The position numbers and the translations under genes are program-made. A stretch of DNA of 64,000 nt from CAYHVK01 sp964360255 (lineage in GTDB: Bacteria; Bdellovibrionota; Bdellovibrionia; Bdellovibrionales; UBA1609), in contig CAYHVK010000018.1 of NCBI GenBank assembly GCA_964360255.1, forward strand, positions 1 to 64,000, given 5' to 3'. The notes beneath the pieces were generated by a model. The model ran no database searches, had not been told where the DNA came from, and saw only the letters and a list, made by a program, of their open reading frames with translations. Of this stretch, positions 49,501-57,269 are shown piece by piece; position 1 is the stretch's first letter, and each line of letters begins with the position of its first letter.

Positions 49501-49765
49501 GCCATGCGAATCCGTTAAAAAAGTCCATGAGGGTCGTCCCAACTGCGTAGATAGAATTCGCTCTGGACAAGTCGCATTTGTTATTAATACGACTTCAGGT
49601 CGTCGCTCGATTGAAGCGAGTTTTGGTATTCGTCGTAGCTGTATTGATTATTCAATTCCTTGCTTAACTGAAAGCGATGCGGCTGAGAGTTTCTTAGTCG
49701 CCATCAAGAGACAGAAGCGAGGAGATTTTGAAGTCTCACCCATACTGCCAATGAAGCCGCTCTAG
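46565..49765 (+). CDS. carB: Carbamoyl-phosphate synthase large subunit
   Basis: This is a 1066-residue enzyme with two homologous ATP-grasp halves. The N-half reads [27 protein letters not shown] and [18 protein letters not shown]; the C-half reads [27 protein letters not shown] and [16 protein letters not shown]. The small oligomerisation segment lies between. The C-terminal ~130 residues are an MGS-like allosteric domain ([67 protein letters not shown]). Length and motifs are normal. SD AAGGA lies before the coupled start. Confidence 0.98.
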   Translation: [1066 protein letters not shown]

Positions 49766-49812
49766 TTTTGAATTAGTGGACGGCTTCTTAAACTTATGCT
49801 CCAATATTGAGC

Positions 49813-50688
49813 ATGTCGATTTTAGAAGTAAAAGAACTTATCAAGTCATATAAAAAAGGTTTCATTCCGAAATCTGTTCGTGTTTTACATGGTGTGAACT
49901 TTTCGCTCAAAGCGGGGGCGATTACGGGTTTTCTGGGCGGCAATGGGGCCGGCAAAACAACGACGATCAAATGTATTCTTGGGTTAGCTTTTGCCGATTC
50001 AGGGGAAGTCAGGTATTTCGGACAACCTTTTTTAACTCGTGAAATAAAAAAACGAATTGGTTTTCTACCAGAGCGTCCTTATTTTTATGAACATTTAACA
50101 GGCGAAGAGTTTTTGCAATTTTATGGCCAACTTTCTTTTCGTTTTACAAAAGCAGAATTGAATCAGCGTATTGATAGACTCATGAAGAGAGTGGACCTTT
50201 CTCACGCGAAAGATCGTAAGCTGCGCAATTACTCTAAAGGTATGTTGCAAAAAATTGGAGTGGCTCAAGCTTTAATTCATGATCCTGAGCTTGTTATTCT
50301 TGATGAGCCGATGTCCGGCTTAGATCCGGATGGGCGTTTTTATTTAAGCGAAATTATTCGTGAAACCGCTCGTGAAGGCCGCACTGTTTTTTTTAGCAGT
50401 CATTTACTTAATGACGCCGAAAAATTGTGTGAAAATTTAGTGATCATGAAAACGGGCCGAGTCACTTACGAAGGAAAGACCGAAACTTTTCTTGAAAAAA
50501 TGGGCGAGGCTTCGATTGTGACTTATTTGCACACAGGTTTGAAGCAAACTCGTCGTTGTGAAACGCAAAATGATTTGCAGAAGAATTTGAGCGACTTGTT
50601 AAATAATGGAGCCCAGATTTTAGACATTAAACAAGATCGCAATTTAGAAGATGCTTTTATCCGTATGGGTTTAAGAGGAGATCCTTGA
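49813..50688 (+). CDS. ABC transporter ATPase of the pilus cluster (PilH-like)
   Basis: This is a 291-residue ABC ATPase from ATG 49813. Walker A FLGGNGAGKTTTIK, signature NYSKGMLQKIGVAQALI (the degenerate Y-S-K-G-M form common in ABC-2 exporters), Walker B LVILDEPMSGLDP and switch SSHLLNDAEKL. The C-terminal ~60 residues extend past the core. It is paired with an ABC-2-type permease and followed by pilD and pilMNOPQ, which is the Myxococcus pilH-pilI-pilD order; the assignment rests on that order. PilG is not found here, since carB lies upstream. Confidence 0.88.
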   Translation: MSILEVKELIKSYKKGFIPKSVRVLHGVNFSLKAGAITGFLGGNGAGKTTTIKCILGLAFADSGEVRYFGQPFLTREIKKRIGFLPERPYFYEHLTGEEFLQFYGQLSFRFTKAELNQRIDRLMKRVDLSHAKDRKLRNYSKGMLQKIGVAQALIHDPELVILDEPMSGLDPDGRFYLSEIIRETAREGRTVFFSSHLLNDAEKLCENLVIMKTGRVTYEGKTETFLEKMGEASIVTYLHTGLKQTRRCETQNDLQKNLSDLLNNGAQILDIKQDRNLEDAFIRMGLRGDP

Positions 50689-51455
50689 TGTTGGCCATTT
50701 GGATTATTGCTAAAAATACTTTTAAAGAGATCATTCGTGATCGAATTCTCTATGGAATACTCGTGTCGGCGGTTCTCTTAATTCTCCTCAGTTTGGCATT
50801 GGGGCAACTTAGTTTTGCAGAACAAACTCGTATCGCGACGAACTTTGGTTTTACAGCCATTCATCTAGGGGCCATGATTGTCTCTGTTTTTGTGGGTAGT
50901 ACGCTTGTAGGCCGTGAAATTGAAAAGAAGACCATCATGACTCTTTTTGTTCGCCCCATTAATCGTGAGCAATTTTTGATCGGTAAATGTTTAGGTCTTA
51001 TGGGTGTAAATTTGGTTTGTATTTCGGGTTTAGGCCTGATTCTGCTTCTTATTTTGTTCAGCATGGAGCTGCCCGTGAGCTTAGCTTTTTTTGCTGGTCT
51101 ATATGGCATAGTGCTTGAAGCCATTTTACTTCTCGCTATCGCTATTTTCTTCGGGTGTTTTTCTTCACCAATGCTCTCTGTTTCATTTACCATTGGATTT
51201 TTTCTAATTGGACACTGGATAGAATCTTTAAAGTTTTTTATCAGTCGTTCAGAATCACCGGCATTCTACATTTTGGGTAAAAGTTTGACGGCTACACTAC
51301 CAAACTTTGAATTTTTCAACTGGCGAGCTTTATTTATTTACGATGATCCTATTCCTTGGCAAGAGCTTGGCTTCTCATCTATTTACATGCTGGCTTGGCT
51401 CATTTTCCTTATTACGGTTTCAGCTCTCATCTTAGGGAGACGCGACCTTGTTTGA
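50685..51455 (+). CDS. ABC-2-type permease of the pilus cluster (PilI-like)
   Basis: This is a 256-residue membrane protein with six hydrophobic segments, starting MMLAIWIIAKNTFKEIIRDRILYGI, a typical ABC-2 permease N-terminus, with GREIEKKTIMTLFVRPINREQFLIGK after the second segment and a closing LIFLITVSALILGRRDLV. It overlaps the ATPase gene by 4 nt and the prepilin peptidase gene by 8 nt. With the ATPase it is the counterpart of Myxococcus PilI, needed for pilus-dependent motility there. Substrate unknown. Confidence 0.88.
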   Translation: MMLAIWIIAKNTFKEIIRDRILYGILVSAVLLILLSLALGQLSFAEQTRIATNFGFTAIHLGAMIVSVFVGSTLVGREIEKKTIMTLFVRPINREQFLIGKCLGLMGVNLVCISGLGLILLLILFSMELPVSLAFFAGLYGIVLEAILLLAIAIFFGCFSSPMLSVSFTIGFFLIGHWIESLKFFISRSESPAFYILGKSLTATLPNFEFFNWRALFIYDDPIPWQELGFSSIYMLAWLIFLITVSALILGRRDLV

Positions 51456-52248
51456 ATTTATGGGCTTATACGAAGAGTTTTGGGCACCTGTATTCTTTAT
51501 TTACGGTGCGCTTCTGGGGAGTTTTGCTAACGTAATTATCTATCGCCTGCCATTAGGTGAAAGCATTGTTAAGCCGCGCTCACACTGTCGTACTTGTAAG
51601 AATATGGTCGCTTGGTACGATAATATTCCTATCGCCTCTTTTTTGCTTTTAAGAGGTAAATGTCGTCATTGCCAGGAGAAGTTTTCTTGGCGTTATCCAC
51701 TTGTTGAATTTTTAATGGGCCTTGTTTTTTGCGCTCTCTATTTGCATTTAGGTTGGAGCTTTTTTCTTTTTGAAGCGTTGATCTTCTGCTTCGGCCTCAT
51801 CACAGTTAGTTTTATCGATCTTGATCATATGATTTTGCCAGATGTTTTCACTCTCTCTGGCATTGTGATCGGCCTTTTGGGCGCAGCTATAAATCCTGAT
51901 CGTTCAGTAGTTGAAGCGCTTATTGGAGTGTTAGCTGGTGGTGGATTTTTGTGGGCCGTCTCAGCTATTTATTTTATGCTGCGAAAACAAGAGGGTATGG
52001 GTGGCGGGGACATCAAGCTACTCGCGTGGATTGGCGCCGTACTCGGCTGGCAATCGGTGCCTTTTGTGATCCTGAGTTCGAGTCTTTTTGGGACATTAGT
52101 CGGGCTCATTGTTATGAGCAGGACTAAAGGAGGGATGCAGACGGCAATTCCATTTGGGCCGTACCTTGCGCTCGGCGCTTTATTTTTTATCTTTGGTGGA
52201 TCTGAATTGGCTCGCGCCTATATCGCTCTTTTCTTGCCCCTCAATTGA
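51448..52248 (+). CDS. pilD: Prepilin peptidase / N-methyltransferase
   Basis: This is a 266-residue inner-membrane aspartic protease that cleaves and N-methylates type IV prepilins. The N-terminal cytoplasmic zinc-binding Cys motif is intact (CRTCKNMVAWYDNIPI, then CRHCQEKFSWRYPLVE), and the two catalytic Asp regions are present (VSFIDLDHMILPD and GGGDIKLLAWIG). TTG 51448 is favoured because AGGGAGA is 7 nt upstream and the overlap with the permease stop is tight; ATG 51460 is the alternative. It serves the downstream pilMNOPQ system and possibly pilins elsewhere. Confidence 0.95.
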   Translation: MFEFMGLYEEFWAPVFFIYGALLGSFANVIIYRLPLGESIVKPRSHCRTCKNMVAWYDNIPIASFLLLRGKCRHCQEKFSWRYPLVEFLMGLVFCALYLHLGWSFFLFEALIFCFGLITVSFIDLDHMILPDVFTLSGIVIGLLGAAINPDRSVVEALIGVLAGGGFLWAVSAIYFMLRKQEGMGGGDIKLLAWIGAVLGWQSVPFVILSSSLFGTLVGLIVMSRTKGGMQTAIPFGPYLALGALFFIFGGSELARAYIALFLPLN

Positions 52249-52327
52249 CATTTGTCGAGCCGACCGATCTAATCTTAAGTAGCTACAAGGAGTTACGACC
52301 TTTAGGGATGAGGGGGGCATCAGGAAG

Positions 52328-53380
52328 ATGCTATCGATCTTTGGTAAAAAGAAAATTGTCGGCGTAGACGTCGGCACAAGTACTATTAAACTCGTCGAGT
52401 TAGACGTTGGGCGCAGTAGTACGTCTTTGGTGTCCTTCGCAATTGCGCCGATGCCAGCCCAGACTTTTTCAAGTGGAGATATTTTAAATCCACAAGCCGT
52501 TGGTGAAGTCATTCGTCAATTGCTCAATCAAGTTAAAACTAAACGAACAAGCGCTGCCTGTGGCTTAGGTGGATCAAGCGTTATCGTAAAAAGAATTTCG
52601 ATTCCGAAAATGGATGAGAATTTAATTTCAGAACAAATTCGTTGGGAAGCCGAACAGTATGTTCCGTACGATATCAATGAAGTGAATTTAGGTTATGAAA
52701 TTATTCGTAAGTCAGCTAATTCAGAAAGTATTGATTTGCTTTTGATCGCCGCTGTGCAAGGGCATGTTTTTAAGTATGCCGAAGCACTGCAGATCGCTGG
52801 ACTCAACTGCGATGTTGTAGATGTAAATGGTTTTGCGCTCGCTAACTGTTTTAAAAAGAACTACGGCGAGATGGAGGGGCAAACAATAGCCCTTCTCAAT
52901 ATCGGAGCAGCTGCAACCAATATGGTGATCTTAGAAAATTCTGAAATTGTTTTCTCGCGTGATATCGCTGTCGGTGGAATGACATACAGTCATGATTTAC
53001 AAAAAGGTCTAAATGTCAGCCTTGAAGAAGCAGAGGCTATAAAGCTGAGCGTTTCAAATGGTCAAGCAGCACCACAAGAGGCCGCTGGTTTACTTGAAGC
53101 CACTCACGAAGCTGTCGTTGAAGAAATAAAAGGGAGCTTTGACTTCTTTTTAAATACAACAAAGTCGCAAACGATCAATCGCTGTTTTGTCACGGGCGGT
53201 GGCTCAAAAACAAAAGGCCTAGTAGAGCGCTTAGCTAAAGTGGCTCCTTGCGAACGACTCGATCCATTTTTTAATATTAAGCATAACCCTAAAGCTTTTT
53301 CCAATGACTATATCGAACAGATTAGAGACTTCAGTGCTGTCGTGTTGGGACTAGCTTTGCGTACGCCAGGTGACACATGA
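52328..53380 (+). CDS. pilM: Type IV pilus assembly protein PilM
   Basis: This is a 350-residue cytoplasmic actin-like (FtsA-fold) ATPase that docks on PilN's N-terminal tail. Actin-type phosphate loop VGVDVGTSTIKLVEL, the middle region VIVKRISIPKMDENLISEQIRWEAEQYVPYDINEV with the conserved W-E-A-E-x-Y-x-P-Y, and adenosine-pocket VTGGGSKTKGLVERL. First gene of the alignment subcomplex; start follows a purine-rich AGGAAG. It overlaps pilN by 4 nt. Confidence 0.96.
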   Translation: MLSIFGKKKIVGVDVGTSTIKLVELDVGRSSTSLVSFAIAPMPAQTFSSGDILNPQAVGEVIRQLLNQVKTKRTSAACGLGGSSVIVKRISIPKMDENLISEQIRWEAEQYVPYDINEVNLGYEIIRKSANSESIDLLLIAAVQGHVFKYAEALQIAGLNCDVVDVNGFALANCFKKNYGEMEGQTIALLNIGAAATNMVILENSEIVFSRDIAVGGMTYSHDLQKGLNVSLEEAEAIKLSVSNGQAAPQEAAGLLEATHEAVVEEIKGSFDFFLNTTKSQTINRCFVTGGGSKTKGLVERLAKVAPCERLDPFFNIKHNPKAFSNDYIEQIRDFSAVVLGLALRTPGDT

Positions 53381-54000
53381 TTAAGGTGAACCTGCTTAAA
53401 AATAGAGGCACAGTTTCTGAGGCTTCAACGCAATTTGATTATACAAATATATCGGGGACACCAGATTCAGGTGCGGATTCATCAGCTTCAAGTAGTCCAC
53501 TTGCTATTTTAGCTAAGGTTCTTATTATATTTTCTCTCTCTGTGCTTCTGTATATTTATGAAAGCTATAATATAGGTGTTTTGACCGAACAAAATGCGGC
53601 TGTCCAAGCAAGAGTTCAAGAGCTCCAAGCTGAAATCACCAAAAATGAATCTATCATTGGCCGTGCCACAGAAATGCAGAGTGAAATTAAGCAAATTGAA
53701 GAGCGCATTAATGTAATTAAAAAAATGTCTAAAATTCGCCTTCGTGAGATTAAGGCTATTGATTATTTACAAAATACAATGCCCGACCGTGTTTGGTTTC
53801 AAACTTTAGATTTCAAAGATAAGTCATTTAGAGTGATGGGATATGCCGCCACAGATGAGAGCCTCAATCGATTTATTGATACAATTGATGGCAAATCTTT
53901 TTTTAGAACAGCTATTCTTCTTAATAACGATGATTTTAAAACTAAGGGCGGAAGCGTAAAGAAGTTTATTATTTCAACGGACCTTATTGAAACGGATTAA
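53377..54000 (+). CDS. pilN: Type IV pilus assembly protein PilN
   Basis: This is a 207-residue bitopic protein. The cytoplasmic start MIKVNLLKNRG is the conserved I-N-L-L peptide that binds PilM. An insertion of ~30 mostly polar residues follows, then one membrane helix (LAILAKVLIIFSLSVLLYIYE), a coiled coil (ARVQELQAEITKNESIIGRATEMQSEIKQIEERI) and a periplasmic ferredoxin-like domain (RVWFQTLDFKDKSFRVMGYA). Longer cytoplasmic tail than usual. It abuts pilO. Confidence 0.95.
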   Translation: MIKVNLLKNRGTVSEASTQFDYTNISGTPDSGADSSASSSPLAILAKVLIIFSLSVLLYIYESYNIGVLTEQNAAVQARVQELQAEITKNESIIGRATEMQSEIKQIEERINVIKKMSKIRLREIKAIDYLQNTMPDRVWFQTLDFKDKSFRVMGYAATDESLNRFIDTIDGKSFFRTAILLNNDDFKTKGGSVKKFIISTDLIETD

Positions 54001-54006
54001 TTGGTA

Positions 54007-54621
54007 ATGGAAAAGCAACTACAAAACTTAACTATTGGCAAAGCGGTTATCGGGGCCGTTGTCGTTGCGTTTTTGTATTACATGCTTATGTATAATGATG
54101 GGGCTGTTCTCTCGGCCAGTATCACTGCCGCCAATAATGAAATCCAAGTTAAAGAGCAAGAGCTCGAAAAGATCAAAGTGGCTATTGCCGACGCTGAACG
54201 CTACCAGCAAACAAAAAATGCTTTAGGTAATGAACTTGGAAATGTTTTAAAAGCTATTCCAGAAAAACTTTTACCGACAGATATTATGAAGCTTCTGTCT
54301 ACAGAAGCTAAGAATGTTGGCGTTAATATTATAAATTTGACTCCAGATGGTGCGACGTTTCAAAATTTTCAAGAAAAAGATAAGCCATTTTTTGAGCCGG
54401 TATCCGTGTCAGTGACCCTTGAGGGCACATATACAAATCTTATGCTCTTTTTATCTGCCATTACCAAGAGTGATAAAATTATTACAGCTCCCTCATTAGT
54501 TTTAGAAAATAAAGCGGCAGCAAGTGCTTCAGAAGATTCATCTCCGACTAGCCTTCGTTTAACTGCTGAGTTCCGTGCTTATAGATACATACCAACTCCT
54601 GCGACAGGAGTTGAAAAGTGA
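54007..54621 (+). CDS. pilO: Type IV pilus assembly protein PilO
   Basis: This is a 204-residue bitopic partner of PilN from ATG 54007. Membrane helix KAVIGAVVVAFLYYMLMY, a coiled coil (NNEIQVKEQELEKIKVAIADAERYQQTKN) and a periplasmic ferredoxin-like domain (LLPTDIMKLLSTEAKNVGVNIINLTPDG, VSVTLEGTYTNLMLFLSAITKSDKII). A TTG two codons upstream is a possible alternative. It overlaps pilP by 4 nt (GTGA). PilN-PilO heterodimers connect PilM to PilP/PilQ. Confidence 0.95.
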   Translation: MEKQLQNLTIGKAVIGAVVVAFLYYMLMYNDGAVLSASITAANNEIQVKEQELEKIKVAIADAERYQQTKNALGNELGNVLKAIPEKLLPTDIMKLLSTEAKNVGVNIINLTPDGATFQNFQEKDKPFFEPVSVSVTLEGTYTNLMLFLSAITKSDKIITAPSLVLENKAAASASEDSSPTSLRLTAEFRAYRYIPTPATGVEK

Positions 54622-55133
54622 TCTCTATACTGATGCTTTTTCTATCATTGATTTCTGCGCAGACGCTTTATGCTCAAGAGCCAGTTGATGTGCCACAAAT
54701 GCCAGCTTCGTCTGAAGTTCTGGCGACGCCACCGTCACCAGTGGTTCAAGCACCACAAGAAATTAATTTGCCGGCAAAAGATTTTCTTGAGCCTTATATT
54801 TTTGATGCTCGTGAAGGCCGCCGCAATCCATTTCGTCCTTTTGTTATTCGTGGTGAAGATGGTTCATCAGTAGCTATTGGCCCAGCAACTCCACTGGAGC
54901 GTTATGAAGTGGATGAGTTAACTTTATTGGCCGTAATGTGGGATGTGAAAACACCTAAGGCTATGATCATGGATCCGCAAAAGAACATTCATATTATTAC
55001 TAAAGATGATCGTATCGGTCGCAAAAAAGGATATGTTGCGACAATACGTGAAGGTGAAATCGTTATTGTTGAGACAACAGAGTTCAATGGTGAACCCGTA
55101 TTTTCAACTCGTGTTGTTGAATTACAAAAATAG
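54618..55133 (+). CDS. pilP: Type IV pilus assembly protein PilP (non-lipidated)
   Basis: This is a 171-residue periplasmic protein linking PilNO to the PilQ secretin. GTG start overlaps pilO. The leader MISILMLFLSLISAQTLYA ends AQ without any Cys, so unlike most PilP it is probably not a lipoprotein. A Pro-rich linker (~25-50) precedes the PilP domain (REGRRNPFRPFVIRGED, ELTLLAVMWDVKTPKAMIMDPQKNIHIITKDDRIGRKKGYVATIREGEIVIVE). The F-x-x-R-E-G-R-R-N-P-F motif is the family hallmark. Confidence 0.93.
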   Translation: MISILMLFLSLISAQTLYAQEPVDVPQMPASSEVLATPPSPVVQAPQEINLPAKDFLEPYIFDAREGRRNPFRPFVIRGEDGSSVAIGPATPLERYEVDELTLLAVMWDVKTPKAMIMDPQKNIHIITKDDRIGRKKGYVATIREGEIVIVETTEFNGEPVFSTRVVELQK

Positions 55134-55142
55134 GAGTCAAGG

Positions 55143-57257
55143 ATGGCCCGTTTTCTAAAAGTATTTTTAATTTTGTCTTGTCTAATTATGGCAAATTGTA
55201 CGACGCCCGAATCAGGTGAAGACGAAATCACAGCTGCATCTGATGAGATGGAAGGCGACGTGGCTGAAGAAGGCTCTTCAACTACAGCTGATGCCGGCGA
55301 TGAAGAGTTTTCTGATGAATTAGATTCTGAAGAAACTACTGCAGATTCTCCAGCTGTGGCAGATGAAAATATAGAAGATGAGCTGGCTGCTGAAGAAGAG
55401 GCTGAAGAACCAGTAGCTGAGGCCCCTGTAGAAGAAGCTCCCGCTACAGAACCTACAGCTGAGCCTGTGCAAGCTGAGAACCCAATTGAAGAGCCAGTGC
55501 AACCTGAAGAACCCGCTAAATCATCTATGCGCTCAGATGTGTTGGCGGTTGTAACTGATATCGATTTTATGGCGAATCAAAGTGGTGGAACTATTGCCAT
55601 CAAAACATCATCACCAGCTCAATATACAACTCGATATAACGAAAAAACTCAGCAGTATATTATTGAGCTGCAAAACACCCAGCTTTCATCAGCTATGAAG
55701 CGCCCTTATATAATGAAGGATTTTGATACCTCTTTCGGCGCCATCAACGCCTATCAGGCTTCAGGCAGTCAAGTCGCAAGGATTGTTGTGCAAATGAAAT
55801 CAGATGGTGAACCTCTCGTTCAGCAAGAGGGAAACTCGCTTCTTGTTTTGCCGCCTAGCATGGCTTCATCTACGCCAATTGCCGGAACGGGCGGAGCCGG
55901 TGCCCAAGGTTGGCAAAAATCTTACGATGTAACCGCCGCAGAAAAAGAAGAGTCATTAGGAGCTAGAACGCTTGATGAATTTTTAACGGGTAATGGTCGG
56001 TTTTTTGGACGCCCAATTTCAATTCAAATTAATGATGCCGATGTCCGTGATGTTATCTCTTTCATCGCTGATGAAAGTGGCGTGAACCTTGTTCTTGGTG
56101 AGGATGTCGATGGTAAAATTTCCTTAAAACTTCGCGATGTTCCTTGGGATCAGGCGCTTGTGATTGTTATGAAATCAAAGGGCCTCGGATATGTACGACA
56201 AGGGAGTGTTATTCGTATTACGAAGCTGGCCACACTTCAATCTGAAGCTCAGCTAGCTAAGAGTATCGTGGATGCCCAAAAAATTCTTTCTCCTTTGAGG
56301 GTCAAAGTCATTCCTGTTTCCTATGCCACGGTTGGTGATCTTGAAACGCAAATTAAAGCCTTTTTAACGGCAGATAGGGGTAAGGTTGTCAGTGACTCAA
56401 GAACAAGCTCTTTGATTATTACTGATACGGCCGAAGTGCTTGAGAAGGTGAGTCGTTTAGTGCGAGAACTTGATATTCCGCCAGCTCAGGTGATGATTGA
56501 GGGTAAAGTCGTTGAGGCGGGAGAATCTTTCACTCGTACTCTTGGCGTCAACTGGGGTTTCGGCGGAACAAATACTGAACTTGCATCTGGTGGTGGTTTG
56601 AATGGATCACCTCTTAATATGACAGTTGGATTCCAGTCGACATCGTTGCCTGCAGACCAGTTGAGCGCTCTAAGTGGTGGTAATCTTACTATGCGGATTG
56701 GTGCTTTTGATTTCTTCGGAGATTTAAATGCTCAGTTGGCCCTAGCTCAGACAGATAGCATGGTGCGAATTATTTCATCGCCAAGAATTGTGACAATGAA
56801 TAAGCAGCAAGCTGAAATCCTGCAAAAGGGTGAGGTCATCACGGTCAATTCCACCGTTGATACGGGCGGCAATACTTCATCAACGGCTATTCGAACTCCA
56901 GTGCAGCTCAAGTTGAATGTGACTCCACAAGTGACCAATGAAGGTAGTGTTCTTTTAGATGTCGATGTTCTTCGGGAGTTTGCCGGAGCTGTTGTCGATA
57001 CAGCCACTAAAGCACGCCCAGTGAATTCTCGCTCTGCTAAAACTAAAGTGATGGTTCCAAATGGTCAGACAGCGGTTATCGGTGGTATCTATCAGAATGA
57101 CGAACAGTCAGGAGAATCAGGTATTCCTGGCCTCAAAGACATCCCGGTTTTCGGTTGGTTATTTAAATCTAAGAACGAAACTCGAGAGAAGAACGAGCTT
57201 ATTATTTTCTTAACTCCAAGAATTCTAAATGCGAAAGATCAGGTCGTTACTCAGTAA
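55143..57257 (+). CDS. pilQ: Type IV pilus secretin PilQ
   Basis: This is a 704-residue outer-membrane secretin. The leader MARFLKVFLILSCLIMANC ends with a Cys in an atypical lipobox (M-A-N-C). Residues ~25-125 are very acidic and Glu/Ala/Pro-rich. An AMIN domain (~140-235: VTDIDFMANQSGGTIAIKT, ARIVVQMKSDGEPLVQQ) binds peptidoglycan. STN domain (~290-360: ISIQINDADVRDVISFIADESGVNLVLGEDVDGKISLKLRDVPWDQAL), a secretin_N domain, and the secretin core (MIEGKVVEAGESFTRTLGVNWGF to ELIIFLTPRIL) follow. SD AGGAGT. A hairpin covers its stop codon. Confidence 0.97.
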   Translation: MARFLKVFLILSCLIMANCTTPESGEDEITAASDEMEGDVAEEGSSTTADAGDEEFSDELDSEETTADSPAVADENIEDELAAEEEAEEPVAEAPVEEAPATEPTAEPVQAENPIEEPVQPEEPAKSSMRSDVLAVVTDIDFMANQSGGTIAIKTSSPAQYTTRYNEKTQQYIIELQNTQLSSAMKRPYIMKDFDTSFGAINAYQASGSQVARIVVQMKSDGEPLVQQEGNSLLVLPPSMASSTPIAGTGGAGAQGWQKSYDVTAAEKEESLGARTLDEFLTGNGRFFGRPISIQINDADVRDVISFIADESGVNLVLGEDVDGKISLKLRDVPWDQALVIVMKSKGLGYVRQGSVIRITKLATLQSEAQLAKSIVDAQKILSPLRVKVIPVSYATVGDLETQIKAFLTADRGKVVSDSRTSSLIITDTAEVLEKVSRLVRELDIPPAQVMIEGKVVEAGESFTRTLGVNWGFGGTNTELASGGGLNGSPLNMTVGFQSTSLPADQLSALSGGNLTMRIGAFDFFGDLNAQLALAQTDSMVRIISSPRIVTMNKQQAEILQKGEVITVNSTVDTGGNTSSTAIRTPVQLKLNVTPQVTNEGSVLLDVDVLREFAGAVVDTATKARPVNSRSAKTKVMVPNGQTAVIGGIYQNDEQSGESGIPGLKDIPVFGWLFKSKNETREKNELIIFLTPRILNAKDQVVTQ

Positions 57258-57263
57258 CGACCT
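57241..57263. terminator. Hairpin overlapping the pilQ stop codon
   Basis: AGGTCGTTAC (57241-57250) and GTAACGACCT (57254-57263) form a perfect 10-bp stem with a 3-nt loop. It spans the end of pilQ and lies 7 bp before the convergent endonuclease gene's stop. It looks like a shared terminator, lacking a long U-tract. Confidence 0.65.
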
Positions 57264-57269
57264 TACAAT

